A stretch of DNA of 64,000 nucleotides from Paenibacillus protaetiae. GTDB lineage: Bacteria > Bacillota > Bacilli > Paenibacillales > Paenibacillaceae. The notes below the pieces were generated by a model. That model did no database searches. It saw nothing but the letters and a program-made list of their open reading frames with translations, and had not been told where the DNA came from. The stretch's first letter is position 1, and each line of letters begins with the position of its first letter. The stretch spans positions 2,340,001 through 2,404,000 of the forward strand of contig NZ_CP035492.1 of the NCBI RefSeq assembly GCF_004135365.1. The letters are read 5' to 3'. A program made the position numbers and the translations under genes. This document shows positions 33,842 through 44,498 of this stretch, piece by piece.

Positions 33842-36034
33842 TCATTCCACTGCCCGGAAACGGTACACGGAACTTTGGAAATCTCCGTAAAAACCCGGAA
33901 CCGGAAGCCCTGCGTACATGAGCTCATCCCCTCCGTAAATGAGGCCGTTCTGCTCCAGCTTGTAATCTCTAGCCGGGTCAAGCCCTTTCAAGCGGAACCG
34001 GTCAAGCGGCGGATTAGGCTCCTGAAGCACGGCGGCATACATCACAAACGCCTCGCTCCGGTCTTTCGCTACAAACATCCATGCTGTACTATTGCCCTCA
34101 AACGGGCTAAGCAGACGGTAAAAATCGCCGAATTGCACGAGACGGCGAATCTCCTTGTACAATGCGATCTGGCCTCTGACCGTCTCTTTCTCTTCTTCCG
34201 TAAATGCCGTCAAATCGAGCTCGTAGCCGAAGTTGCCGGACAACGCGACGTTGCCGCGCGTCTCCAGCGGCGTTATCCGGTTCACCTGGTGGTTCGGAAC
34301 GGCCGATACGTGGGCGCCCATACTGCTGGCCGGGTAAACTAAACTTGTGCCGTATTGGATTTGCAGGCGTGAAATCGCATCCGTATTGTCGCTCGTCCAT
34401 GTCTGCGGCATGTAATACAACATGCCGGGGTCAAACCGGCCGCCGCCGCCCGAGCAGCTTTCAAACAGCACCTCCGGGAAAGCGGAAGTCATATGCTCCA
34501 GCACATGATATAAGCCAAGCATATAGCGATGGGCCGTCTCCCGCTGGCGCTCGGCCGGCAGCAGGGCGGAACCGATTTCCGTCATATTGCGGTTCATATC
34601 CCATTTCACATACGAAATCGGCGCATTTTGCAGTATCGAGCTTACAGCATCAATGATATATGCCTGCACATCGGGCCGCGACAGATCCAGCACCAGCTGC
34701 TGGCGGGCAGCCGTCCGGCGGCGGTCCGGCACATGCAGGCACCAGTCCGGGTGGGTGCGGTACAATTCGCTGTCCGGCGACACCATCTCCGGCTCGAACC
34801 AAAGGCCAAATTTCATCCCAAGCTTGTTGACGCGGGCGGCGAGATCTTCCAGCCCGTCCGGAAGCTTATGACGGTCTACGTACCAGTCGCCAAGCGAAGT
34901 GGTATCATCGTTCCGCTCGCCGAACCACCCATCGTCCAATACAAACAGCTCGATGCCTAGCGCTTGGCCCGCCGCGGCGATTTGCTCGATTTTATCGGCA
35001 TTAAAGCCAAAATACGTCGCTTCCCAGTTATTGATCAGAACCGGGCGCTCACGGTCGCGGTACACGCCTCTTGCAAGGCGTGTGCGATACAGGTCATGAT
35101 AGGTACGCGACATGCCGCCAAGCCCGTCCGTCGAATAGACAAGCACCGCCTCCGGCGTTTGGAACTGTTCACCCGGTTCCAGCAGCCAGCTGAAGTCAAA
35201 TGGATTGATGCCGATAAACAGGCGCGAAGCATGGAATTGATCCACCTCGACGCCGGCAATAAAGCTGCCGCTGTACACCAGGCTGACGCCATAGACGTCG
35301 CCGGCATCTTCCGTTGCCGTCTCGCCGAGCAGCGCAATAAACGGATTTTGCATATGGCTGCTTGAGCCGCGCCGGCTTTCCACCGACTGCATGCCTGGCG
35401 CCAGCTTGCGTGTATGCACGTAACGCTCGCGCGCCCAAGCGCCGGACAACTGCAGCATGCGATAACGGTCATGCGCCAGATCAAGGCTCATGCTCAGCGC
35501 ACGGTTCAGACGAAGCGGCGCCGTTCCATCGTTCACCATACGCGCGGAACGGGTAATGGCGTTATTATGCTCAAACACGGTATACAACAACTTGACTGTC
35601 AAGCCGGCGGCAGCGTCTTTCAGCGTCAGCTCCAGCGTCTGCGCTTCGTCATCCGATTCGGCATAAACGGCGGGAAGCCCGTCCAAAGCCGGTTTGCCGT
35701 TTAGAATCCGGTAGGAATCATACAACAGCTCCGCTACGCTTGTTCCATCCGGCAAAGATACCTCGAATGCGGGAGAGCGGAAATCCGAGCTTCCGTAGCC
35801 CGGGAATTCTTGCGGCAGCGTATCCAGCGATATAGCCGGGCAGCTGGCATCGGTCGTCGGCGAGAAAGACGCCCGCGCCTTCAGCTCAAGCAGACGCTCC
35901 GCCGGATTGCCGCGGATTTTGCGGCCCCAATAAACATGCGCCAGGTATCCGGCCCCAATTACTTGAATGACATAACTCGTATCCTTTGCCTGCAGATGAA
36001 AACATCTCGAAACTTCGTCCGCATGAATCGGCAT
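33842..36034 (-). CDS. Alpha-galactosidase, GH36
   Basis: The 730-residue protein has the three-part GH36 layout: N-terminal beta-sandwich, TIM barrel (FVLDDGWFGERNDDTTSLGD, KFGLWFEPEMV) and C-terminal beta domain. The nucleophile is in YVKWDMNR and the acid/base in TSDNTDAI. It hydrolyses raffinose-family alpha-galactosides. There is no signal peptide, so it works in the cytoplasm on imported sugar. GGAGGAGG lies 10 bases before the ATG at 36034. The regulator gene upstream is on the same strand. Confidence 0.95.
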   Translation of the reverse strand: MPIHADEVSRCFHLQAKDTSYVIQVIGAGYLAHVYWGRKIRGNPAERLLELKARASFSPTTDASCPAISLDTLPQEFPGYGSSDFRSPAFEVSLPDGTSVAELLYDSYRILNGKPALDGLPAVYAESDDEAQTLELTLKDAAAGLTVKLLYTVFEHNNAITRSARMVNDGTAPLRLNRALSMSLDLAHDRYRMLQLSGAWARERYVHTRKLAPGMQSVESRRGSSSHMQNPFIALLGETATEDAGDVYGVSLVYSGSFIAGVEVDQFHASRLFIGINPFDFSWLLEPGEQFQTPEAVLVYSTDGLGGMSRTYHDLYRTRLARGVYRDRERPVLINNWEATYFGFNADKIEQIAAAGQALGIELFVLDDGWFGERNDDTTSLGDWYVDRHKLPDGLEDLAARVNKLGMKFGLWFEPEMVSPDSELYRTHPDWCLHVPDRRRTAARQQLVLDLSRPDVQAYIIDAVSSILQNAPISYVKWDMNRNMTEIGSALLPAERQRETAHRYMLGLYHVLEHMTSAFPEVLFESCSGGGGRFDPGMLYYMPQTWTSDNTDAISRLQIQYGTSLVYPASSMGAHVSAVPNHQVNRITPLETRGNVALSGNFGYELDLTAFTEEEKETVRGQIALYKEIRRLVQFGDFYRLLSPFEGNSTAWMFVAKDRSEAFVMYAAVLQEPNPPLDRFRLKGLDPARDYKLEQNGLIYGGDELMYAGLPVPGFYGDFQSSVYRFRAVE

Positions 36035-36126
36035 AAACAGCAAACCTCCTCCACCATGTTAGCCAAGTGTGGCTTCAGTTATCGCAGATCTAGCCGGCCG
36101 GGAAGGCTTCAACTGCTGTAACCGGA

Positions 36127-37190
<1,064 letters not shown>

Positions 37191-37397
37191 TTAGTAAAAT
37201 TATTCGATTTCATTGTAACAATGGAAGATTGCTCCTGCAATACCAAATTTGCATGTTTACCTGCTTGTCAGCGGCTCCCTTAAAAACGCCGAACGCTAAA
37301 AAATCCGGCATTCTCTTCCGCAAACGGCGTAAGTAGCGCCATAAGCGGCTGCGAAGCCGGATCAGCTTCGAAACCTGTTCTTCTATTCCCGACAAAT

Positions 37398-38291
37398 TCA
37401 GAAATCTTTCCGGCGGATGACGAACAAGCCCGCAGCCAAAAAAAATAATAAATAACAAACCGAATAATAAATAAACGCGTTCGAAGGCGGGCTTACGATC
37501 GAGAAATACCCTAAAGAAGATGCAGCGTCAAACGTACCGGCAAGCTCCTTGACGGAAAGCAGCTCCGCCAGCATCCGCTGCTGCAGCGCATCGGTCGGAA
37601 TGAGAAGCCGGATCAGGCCCGAGACCGTCTCCAGCGTCTTGGAAGTTTGAGCCGCCTCCTCCGTATCGAACATGCCCGACTGGATGACCCGGTCCAGCAT
37701 CGTGCCAAGCCAGCCCATGCCAAACAGCATCACCATGGCAATACCGTTGCCTAACGGCGCAAGCCAGCAGGAAACAAGCATCGTCAGCGTCACCATCAGC
37801 AGCACCGGGGTTGTAAAAAACGCAAATCCCGCGCACATGGCGGACCAATCCGGCCGAAGGCCTGTCGCTTCATGAACAATGGCGATAATCGACACAAACA
37901 GCATAAGCGTGTACAGCAGCCCGTATGTTACAAACCCGAGCCATCTTCCCAAGTACCAGCGCGTACGCGGAATCGGCCTGGCCAATACGGACTGCAGCAC
38001 GCCGTGCTCCGCTTCACCGCTGACAGCGGAAACCGAGCTGAAGATCGCCAGAAAGCCTGTCGCAAACGAGCCGAAAAAAAAGCCGATCCACAACAAAACT
38101 GCGCTGTTCTCAAAACCGCGCAGCAAATCGTTTATGTTCGCAAGCGTGCTTGCCGTACCTGCCGGCGCGCTGCCCGCGCTTTGCGCAATGAAATAATAAG
38201 CAATCCAAAATATGACCGTCATCAGCAAGGTCATTAAAGTGACTCTTTTGCGGATCAGTTCCTTCCATGTCAGCATCCAAACGGCAATCAC
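37398..38291 (-). CDS. ABC-2 type transporter permease
   Basis: The 297-residue protein has six likely membrane helices (TLLMTVIFWIAYYFI; LLWIGFFFGSFATGFLAIF; LLYTLMLFVSIIAIV and others) and the ABC-2 motif GEAEHGVLQSVLARPIPRTRWYLG. The GTG at 38291 overlaps the stop of the ATPase gene (GTGA) and has GGGGGGAG upstream. It should export an unknown substrate together with the ATPase. The 37176-37397 stretch downstream has no gene. Confidence 0.85.
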   Translation of the reverse strand: MIAVWMLTWKELIRKRVTLMTLLMTVIFWIAYYFIAQSAGSAPAGTASTLANINDLLRGFENSAVLLWIGFFFGSFATGFLAIFSSVSAVSGEAEHGVLQSVLARPIPRTRWYLGRWLGFVTYGLLYTLMLFVSIIAIVHEATGLRPDWSAMCAGFAFFTTPVLLMVTLTMLVSCWLAPLGNGIAMVMLFGMGWLGTMLDRVIQSGMFDTEEAAQTSKTLETVSGLIRLLIPTDALQQRMLAELLSVKELAGTFDAASSLGYFSIVSPPSNAFIYYSVCYLLFFLAAGLFVIRRKDF

Positions 38292-39253
38292 CGGTTCTCC
38301 CCCCTGTGTTCCAAACCCGATACCGCCTGCAGAAACCATTCGTCGAGGCTTGATTTTACTTTGTGCGATTCGTACAGCGTTACGCCCTGCTCCATAATCA
38401 GGCGGTTGAAGTACCCGACTTGTTCGTCATCCTCCAGCTCCGCCTCCAGCCATAGCTCTCCCCAGGCCGGCGTTTCGCCTTCCTTCCAGGGTACCGTATG
38501 AACCGGGGCGGCGAATGCCTCCCGAAGCCAGTCAAGAAGTTCCGGAGCCATTCCGCCCACCCGGAAGCGCCAGCGCGACGCAGATGCCCGGAGAACATCC
38601 GATACACGGCCATCCGCCAATATGCGCCCGTTATTCAGCAGCGCGACATGATCGCACAACTGCTCCACGTCCTCCAGCAAATGCGAGTTCAGGAATATTG
38701 TTTTCCCTTCCCGGCGCAAACGCTGCAGCAGCTCGCGCACTTCGTGGCGGCCGACGGGATCGAGCGCGGAAGCCGGTTCATCGAGGAAAACGATGTCGGG
38801 GTCGGACAATAACGCGCAGGCAAGGCCAAGCCGCTGCTGCATCCCTTTCGAGTAGCCTTTAATGCGGTCGCGGCCTCTGTGCCCGATACCGACTTCATCC
38901 AGAAGCGTGTCGATGCGGCGTTTCGCATCCCTGCCGCGAAGACCGCATAGTTTGGCATGAAACCGGAGCGCTTCTTCTCCGCTCAGCCATCCGGGGTAGC
39001 GGAACAACTCCGGCAAATAGCCGATGCGGCGCCTCGCTTCCACGGATCCCGCAGGCTTCCCGAACAATAAAGCACGCCCGTCCGTCGGCGCCGTCAAGCC
39101 GACAAGCATTTTGACAATCGTACTTTTGCCTGCCCCGTTAGGGCCAAGGAAGCCAAAGGCTTCCCCGGCGGGAATACGGAGCGTGACGTCATGGCAGCCG
39201 CGCCCGTTCCCGTAATTTTTCGATAAGCTAAACGTTTCGATCGCATCGCTCAT
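38288..39253 (-). CDS. ABC transporter ATP-binding protein
   Basis: The 321-residue protein has Walker A GPNGAGKSTIVKM, signature YSKGMQQRLGLACALL, Walker B DIVFLDEPASALDP and the H-loop NSHLLEDVEQL. A C-terminal extension of about 100 residues (WRFRVGGMAPELLDWLREAF) is typical of ABC-2 exporters. Its ATG overlaps the end of the anti-sigma gene by four bases. Confidence 0.92.
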   Translation of the reverse strand: MSDAIETFSLSKNYGNGRGCHDVTLRIPAGEAFGFLGPNGAGKSTIVKMLVGLTAPTDGRALLFGKPAGSVEARRRIGYLPELFRYPGWLSGEEALRFHAKLCGLRGRDAKRRIDTLLDEVGIGHRGRDRIKGYSKGMQQRLGLACALLSDPDIVFLDEPASALDPVGRHEVRELLQRLRREGKTIFLNSHLLEDVEQLCDHVALLNNGRILADGRVSDVLRASASRWRFRVGGMAPELLDWLREAFAAPVHTVPWKEGETPAWGELWLEAELEDDEQVGYFNRLIMEQGVTLYESHKVKSSLDEWFLQAVSGLEHRGENR

Positions 39254-40416
39254 ACGCCAATCAATTCCTTCACGATCGTTTCGGCGTCCTCGCGGGTTTT
39301 CACATCATACATGGACACTTGCTTAATGACACCGCGCTCCAGCCAAGTGGCGCTCCAGCCGCGCCAACTGTCATTGTTCTCGAAATAGACATCGGCGCCC
39401 TTCAATTCCGTCTTGGTCACATGTCCGCCTACTACAAGCGGCAAAGGCAGCTCGCCTTCCGATATCCGGGTGCTCTTCATCAGCACGGATTTCAGATTAT
39501 CCGGCATGACCGGAAAACGGATTAAAGCTTCATATGCGTCCTTCGCATCGATGGACGGGTCCATGTCAAGCACAGGAACCGGCATGTAGCTTACGCCCAC
39601 ATAGTGGTTCACGTCAGCCGCTTCCGCAAACTGGTATTCGGCATAAACGCCGCTGCCGATCCGCAGTGAAATCGGCTTGCCGTCTACAGACGCGGGCAGC
39701 AGTTTCGCTGCGCCGAGTTTTTTCATGACGGTGTTAACCGCATCGACATTCAAGCGGAACGTCAGCGCTTCAGCCTGCTGTCCATGGATCCGAAGCTCGG
39801 TCTGCTCTCCTAACGGCGTTTCCAGCTTCTCCGGCACACGGATGCCGTATTGCTCGTAAGCTTGTGCGGCCGTTAATTCCGGATAAGCTTCTCCGCTGAC
39901 CGTACGCTCGAATTCACCGTATTTGTTCACAGATTCCGCGGATTCATCCGATCCGAAAAAACTTTGGAGTACGGTGTTAAAGTCGTCTTCCTGCACGACC
40001 GCCACCTGATTCATTTTGAATTTGCCCAAAATGGATGCCAGTGCATCGTTTGTGGACGGGATTGCGATCACCGCGCAAATGAGTACGGCAGCCGCGGCAA
40101 CGCCGGTTTTTACGCCGTATTTATTCAGCCAGCGGCGGCTTGCTGAAGCAGATCTTATCGTTTTAAGCTGCTCCGCGCTTGCGAAAGCCGCTTTATGCGG
40201 TTCGTAAAGCTCTCCTTGCAGCTGAGCTGCTCCGGCAGCAAGCAGTTCCGTATCCTGTGCGGTAATCCCTTGGCGGCTCCACTCCGCCCAAACCGGAGAA
40301 GCTTCCTCGCTATTCAGTTTGAGCTGCAGTTTTGCCCATGCTTCACTTGTTCCCTTTTCGGCAGACGGCAAGCCTGTCTGCTCCCGCTCCGTCCAATCAT
40401 CCGGTTGATTTGCCAT
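39250..40416 (-). CDS. Probable anti-sigma factor with large extracytoplasmic domain
   Basis: The 388-residue protein has a cytoplasmic N-terminus of about 95 residues, a single membrane helix (TGVAAAAVLICAVIAIPS) and an extracytoplasmic domain. Near the end lies NNDSWRGWSATWLERGVIKQ, which resembles DUF4367/DUF4179-type sensor domains. GAGGGG lies before the ATG at 40416. The position just after an ECF sigma gene (14 bases) supports the anti-sigma role; the zinc-binding HxxxCxxC motif of ZAS proteins is absent. Confidence 0.65.
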   Translation of the reverse strand: MANQPDDWTEREQTGLPSAEKGTSEAWAKLQLKLNSEEASPVWAEWSRQGITAQDTELLAAGAAQLQGELYEPHKAAFASAEQLKTIRSASASRRWLNKYGVKTGVAAAAVLICAVIAIPSTNDALASILGKFKMNQVAVVQEDDFNTVLQSFFGSDESAESVNKYGEFERTVSGEAYPELTAAQAYEQYGIRVPEKLETPLGEQTELRIHGQQAEALTFRLNVDAVNTVMKKLGAAKLLPASVDGKPISLRIGSGVYAEYQFAEAADVNHYVGVSYMPVPVLDMDPSIDAKDAYEALIRFPVMPDNLKSVLMKSTRISEGELPLPLVVGGHVTKTELKGADVYFENNDSWRGWSATWLERGVIKQVSMYDVKTREDAETIVKELIGV

Positions 40417-40429
40417 ATGCTTCCCCTCC

Positions 40430-40963
40430 TTATTCATGCGACCATTGGCTTTCGTTCTTATAAGCTTGTTTCCTTAACCGCTCGCCTGCCCGTTTCAGCA
40501 GCATCCCTACCTGGGGCTGCTGAACCTGCAGCTCCTGCGCGATTTCGGAGTAACTGTACCCGGAATAACGGAGCAGCAGCATCTCCCTGTCCCTCTCCGG
40601 CAGCGAGCTCAGCCAGCTGTGTACCTGCTGCTCTTCGTCCTGCTTGATAGCAGCATGCTCGCCGGACTGGGAAGACTGCGGCTCCGTCATCAGTTGCCGC
40701 TCCTGCTTCTGCACAAGCTGGCGCTCGCGGTTTTTTCCATCCAGATAGTCATAGGCGCTTCTTGTAAGCACCCGGTGCAGCCATGCCCCAACGGCTTCCG
40801 GCCGCGACGGCGGGTATTTGTACAGCTTCAGGAATACCTCCTGTGCCAAATCCTCGGCTGCTGCTTCGTCGCGCAGCAGCGCTGCCAGCTTCCGAAGGAC
40901 GGACGGATAATACTTGTGGAATATATCTTTAAACAAATCCGGCGCCGGATCGTAATTGTCCAT
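40430..40963 (-). CDS. ECF-type RNA polymerase sigma factor
   Basis: The 177-residue protein has region 2 (YYPSVLRKLAALLRDEAAAEDLAQEVFLKLYKYP) and region 4 (LPERDREMLLLRYSGYSYSEIAQELQ) with the usual linker. GGGAGGCAAAGGAC precedes the ATG at 40963. The downstream anti-sigma and ABC genes make one operon. The group cannot be named with certainty. Confidence 0.87.
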   Translation of the reverse strand: MDNYDPAPDLFKDIFHKYYPSVLRKLAALLRDEAAAEDLAQEVFLKLYKYPPSRPEAVGAWLHRVLTRSAYDYLDGKNRERQLVQKQERQLMTEPQSSQSGEHAAIKQDEEQQVHSWLSSLPERDREMLLLRYSGYSYSEIAQELQVQQPQVGMLLKRAGERLRKQAYKNESQWSHE

Positions 40964-41028
40964 GTCCTTTGCCTCCCTTATAATCATTGCCGTAACGCTT
41001 GCCCCGGGCTTAACGTTGACATCTATAA

Positions 41029-41055
41029 GACGGGGCACAGCCGTATTTTGTAACA
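41029..41055 (-). promoter_or_regulatory. Candidate ECF-type promoter for the sigma operon
   Basis: TGTTAC, 17 bases, then CGTC on the minus strand is like promoters of SigX/SigV/SigW type (TGWAAC...CGWC). It lies about 65 bases before the sigma start and could give autoregulation. Found by eye only. Confidence 0.4.
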
Positions 41056-41100
41056 CATTCCGTTCAAATTATGAGCAAGCAGCGCGGAAAAATCCAAAAT

Positions 41101-41127
41101 AAAAACCTTTCTCTATGGGAGAAAGGT
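41101..41127 (-). terminator. Terminator of the GGDEF-EAL gene
   Basis: ACCTTTCTC pairs with GAGAAAGGT over five bases, then TTTTATTTT follows on the minus strand. A second copy of AGAAAGGTTTG lies next to the stem (41133-41144). Confidence 0.8.
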
Positions 41128-41148
41128 TTGGCAGAGAAAGGTTTGCTG

Positions 41149-43512
41149 TTATGCGATTTGCTGTTTGTAAAGCTCCTCGAACCGGTCGGGCGGAACAGGC
41201 GGGCTATACAGGTAGCCTTGCACGGAGTCGCATTGATGGCTTTTGATAATGGCTAACTCCTCCGCCGTTTCCACCCCTTCGGTTACGACTTCCATATTTA
41301 AATTATGGGCGATGACGATTAATGATTTAAATATCATCTGCTTCCGGTAATCGTTCACAATATCATGAATAAACGTTTTATCGAGCTTCAAATATTGGAT
41401 TGGAATGCTTTGCAAATAACTGAGCGAAGAATACCCCGTCCCGAAATCGTCAAGCGAAAGCCGGACCCCAAGCAGCCTTAGCGCATGCAATATGCGAAGT
41501 GTATCGCCCGGATTGTCCATAAAAATACTTTCCGTCAGCTCCAGCTCGATACGCCGGGGATCAACTCCCTCCTCGGAAATGATTTGTTCGATCGTATGGA
41601 CAAGATGCTTCTGCTGGAACTGGATCATCGACAAATTAACGCTGACTGTCAAATCGTGAAGGCCCTGCCCGTCCCACTGCTTCAGCTGTTTGCAAGCCGC
41701 GCGCAGCACCCATTCGCCCAGCGGGATTATAAACCCGGTCTTCTCCGCCAGCGGAATAAAATCAAGCGGAGATACGATGCCGAACTCCGGATGTTTCCAG
41801 CGGATAAGCGCTTCGGCTCCGTATATTTTGCCCGATTGAATATTGACCTTCGGCTGGTAGTACAGCAGGAACTGCCCGTTCTCGAGCGCAGGCAGCAGGC
41901 CGGCTTCCAGTGCGGTTTCCTTGTAAGGCATTTCATTCATGGAAGGCGAATACAGCCGGCTGGTGTTGCGGTGTTTTTTGGCCATATACATCGCAACATC
42001 GGCTTCTTTCAGCAGCCTCTCGCCCATCTCCGCAGTAAGAGCCGGCTGCATGCTCATTCCGATGCTGGCCGTCACATAAAACATCCGGTCCTGCAGCTTG
42101 ATCGGCCGCGCAATTTCGAGCAGCAAATCTTCCGCCATCCGGTTGATTTGATGCAAATGCCCGATATTTTCAATCAGCACCACAAATTCATCGCTTCCGA
42201 AACGGAACACTTTGCCTTTGTCGTTCATGGTCTGGACAATACGGCGGGCAACCCGCTTCAGCAATAAATCGCCCATCGTATAATCCATCTTGTCATTAAC
42301 ATATTTGAACCGGTCCAGATCAATGTAAAGCAAAGCAGCGGGACGCGCAGCTCCCGGGCTCGCGGCCTGGCTTTCAACATACCGGTTATAGCCGTAACGG
42401 TTCGGCAGGGAGGTAAGCAGATCATGGGTGGCCTGATGGCGTACCAGATCTTCTGCTTCTTTGCGGTAATCTACCATTCGGTTAAAGTGGACGGCCAGTA
42501 CTTCAAACTCGTCTTTCGTCCGGATGTCGAGTTTATGATGGCCGCCCCCTTTAGCTAAAGCCGAAGAGACATGTACCACCTTCATAATATTTTGAACAAC
42601 TACTTTTTTAATAAGCAAAACCATAAGCGCCGTTAAAGCAGCCAAAGCTGCGATTGCCAGCACAACCGTCGTCCGCAAGCTGGCGTAAAAATCGTTCAGC
42701 GTGCTCGACTTGGAAACATGCAATTCAAACTGCCATCGGTTTGATCCGATCTCAAGCGGATAGAAATAATGGAAGTAACGGCCGCTGTCCCTTACCGGCT
42801 TCAGCTGTTCATTCGTGCCGTTTAACGCATAGACGGCACTGCCGGATGTGATCGCCGCATAGCTGCCAGGAGCACTTTTCCCCTGCGGGTAGTGCAGCTG
42901 CAGCTCCGTGCCGATGACGCCGGCCGCCTGTCCGTCTCTGCCCTTCCTGACCGGCATCAGCACGGATAGAGACGGCGTATCGACACCGCCTTGCTTGACT
43001 TCATAAGGACCCAGCACGACAGGTTCGCCGGATGGCTGCTGCTGCAGAAGGCTGAATCCTTCGCTTGCATTGCTGCGGCGTTCCTCCTCTTGTCCGGCAT
43101 CTCCACCGTCCCCATCCTTTTGCAGATATATATAGTAGGGCTCCGGCTGCTGATCCATCAAACCGGGCTGCCACATTGTAAATACATTGTGGATGCTTGC
43201 GCTTGAAGCCAGCAGTCCGGCCAAGCTATCCGACAGTTGCTGCTTGCTTTCCGGCCGGCTGCCGCTGCCTAACAGGGCATTGGAAGAACCGTACGCGTCC
43301 AGCACTGTTTCCAGCAAGGTGATTTTCGATTTCAGCGCACCCATATAAGCCAATGATTCGTGATCGGCAATCAGCTGCCCTTCACGAATTGCCATATGGT
43401 ATTGCTTGGTCAGCTGCAAAGCCGTAAGCCCGATGAAGGAACAGGTCATTAATAGTGCCAGCGCAAAAACCAGCTTTTGTGCAATCGTCAATCTCATGTT
43501 CAAAAAGTTCAA
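41149..43512 (-). CDS. Membrane GGDEF-EAL protein (probable c-di-GMP phosphodiesterase)
   Basis: The 787-residue protein has a first membrane helix (LVFALALLMTCSFIGLTAL), a periplasmic-side sensor of about 280 residues, a second helix (TTVVLAIAALAALTALMVLLI), HAMP, GGDEF and EAL domains. The GGDEF motif reads GSDEF, so cyclase activity is in doubt. The EAL domain keeps YGAEALIRW, NLS, LELTES and DDFGTGYSSL. TTG at 43512 has GAGGGA six bases upstream; the track of the frame reaches 43608, and an ATG at 43497 is the alternative. Confidence 0.88.
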   Translation of the reverse strand: MNFLNMRLTIAQKLVFALALLMTCSFIGLTALQLTKQYHMAIREGQLIADHESLAYMGALKSKITLLETVLDAYGSSNALLGSGSRPESKQQLSDSLAGLLASSASIHNVFTMWQPGLMDQQPEPYYIYLQKDGDGGDAGQEEERRSNASEGFSLLQQQPSGEPVVLGPYEVKQGGVDTPSLSVLMPVRKGRDGQAAGVIGTELQLHYPQGKSAPGSYAAITSGSAVYALNGTNEQLKPVRDSGRYFHYFYPLEIGSNRWQFELHVSKSSTLNDFYASLRTTVVLAIAALAALTALMVLLIKKVVVQNIMKVVHVSSALAKGGGHHKLDIRTKDEFEVLAVHFNRMVDYRKEAEDLVRHQATHDLLTSLPNRYGYNRYVESQAASPGAARPAALLYIDLDRFKYVNDKMDYTMGDLLLKRVARRIVQTMNDKGKVFRFGSDEFVVLIENIGHLHQINRMAEDLLLEIARPIKLQDRMFYVTASIGMSMQPALTAEMGERLLKEADVAMYMAKKHRNTSRLYSPSMNEMPYKETALEAGLLPALENGQFLLYYQPKVNIQSGKIYGAEALIRWKHPEFGIVSPLDFIPLAEKTGFIIPLGEWVLRAACKQLKQWDGQGLHDLTVSVNLSMIQFQQKHLVHTIEQIISEEGVDPRRIELELTESIFMDNPGDTLRILHALRLLGVRLSLDDFGTGYSSLSYLQSIPIQYLKLDKTFIHDIVNDYRKQMIFKSLIVIAHNLNMEVVTEGVETAEELAIIKSHQCDSVQGYLYSPPVPPDRFEELYKQQIA

Positions 43513-43654
43513 TAGAAGTCCCTCATCATTAAAATATATATTTTTCGACTTTTTCTGCCAAAATTTGATATTGCCTTTAGTATACTTGACCAGTTGAAAT
43601 AGATTCAATCAATATTTTTACAAATCATAGAAGCCATCTATCCAATTAAACAGG

Positions 43655-43736
43655 AAAGAGCCTCTCAGCTCCTTCACGCCATGGCATTCTGTTGCAGCAA
43701 CAGAATGCCATGGCGGTACAAGCTGCGAGGCTCTTT
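43655..43736. repeat. Large nested palindrome
   Basis: The inner part (43678-43714) is an 18-bp perfect inverted repeat with a one-base loop. An outer 10-bp pair (AAAGAGCCTC with GAGGCTCTTT) and an AGCT pair enclose it. The minus strand has only three T after it. It lies just past the stop of the 43752-44393 gene, which may use it as a terminator. Confidence 0.8.
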
Positions 43737-43751
43737 ATGATGAAATTGCGT

Positions 43752-44393
43752 TTATTTTTTTTCCTTGCCTTTATCTTTACCGCCTTTATCCTTGCCTTTT
43801 GGCTCTGGAGTAGGCGCAGGCGTTGGCGCTGCCGTAGGCGCAGGCTTTTCCGTCTCAATTGGCGCAACTGTTGGCGCTGGAGTCGGGGCAGGCGTTGGCG
43901 TTGGCGCAGGTGTCGGCTCAACAGCGCTTTCCGCCTGTGTACGCTTTTCTCCTTTTTCCGCTTGCTCTTTATGAAGCTTGCGGAGCTCATCGCGCAGCTG
44001 CTCGGCCGTTTTGCCTTCCGTTTCGATACCATGCATCGAAGCGATGCGGCGCAGCGTCTCCAGCCGTTTTGCTTTATGTTCAGCGACAAACGCATCCCAT
44101 TTGGCCTTATCTTTTTCGCGTGCAACTTCAAGCTCCTGCTTCAGCTGGTCGGCGTTTTTGCCATCGGTTTGAATGCCGAAATATTGCGCCATTTCGCGGA
44201 GCCGCTCAAGCCGGTGTGCTTCGCGCTGCTCTTGCGTCAGCTGTTTATTCCCTTCGCCATGCCAGTTCCTTTGTTCACCAGGGGCTTGCTCCGGGTTGCC
44301 TGGATGCGAACCTTGCGCATATGCGCCTGGGACCGCGGCGGAAGTGAGCAGCATAGCCGTCAGGCCCGCTGTCATCAACCATTTTTTGTTCAT
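43752..44393 (-). CDS. Secreted protein with helical repeats and Pro-Thr-Ala tail
   Basis: The 213-residue protein has a signal peptide ([22 protein letters not shown]) and two related helical units: [20 protein letters not shown]...L and [20 protein letters not shown]...L. A Pro/Thr/Ala repeat ([15 protein letters not shown]) and a Lys/Gly tail follow. It looks like a wall-spanning secreted protein. The family is not recognised. GGAAAGGTG lies 10 bases before the ATG at 44393. Confidence 0.7.
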   Translation of the reverse strand: MNKKWLMTAGLTAMLLTSAAVPGAYAQGSHPGNPEQAPGEQRNWHGEGNKQLTQEQREAHRLERLREMAQYFGIQTDGKNADQLKQELEVAREKDKAKWDAFVAEHKAKRLETLRRIASMHGIETEGKTAEQLRDELRKLHKEQAEKGEKRTQAESAVEPTPAPTPTPAPTPAPTVAPIETEKPAPTAAPTPAPTPEPKGKDKGGKDKGKEKK

Positions 44394-44498
44394 CTCATTG
44401 CCACACCTTTCCATTCCACCTTGATAAGAGGACAGGACATGCCCTTCACTGGATTATTTTACCCACCCATCAAACGGAATAGACATGGTCCGGCAACT

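Noticed and set aside
43860-43920. Short tandem repeats suggestive of a CRISPR or satellite
   Set aside because: They encode the Pro-Thr-Ala repeat of the secreted protein, with no spacers.
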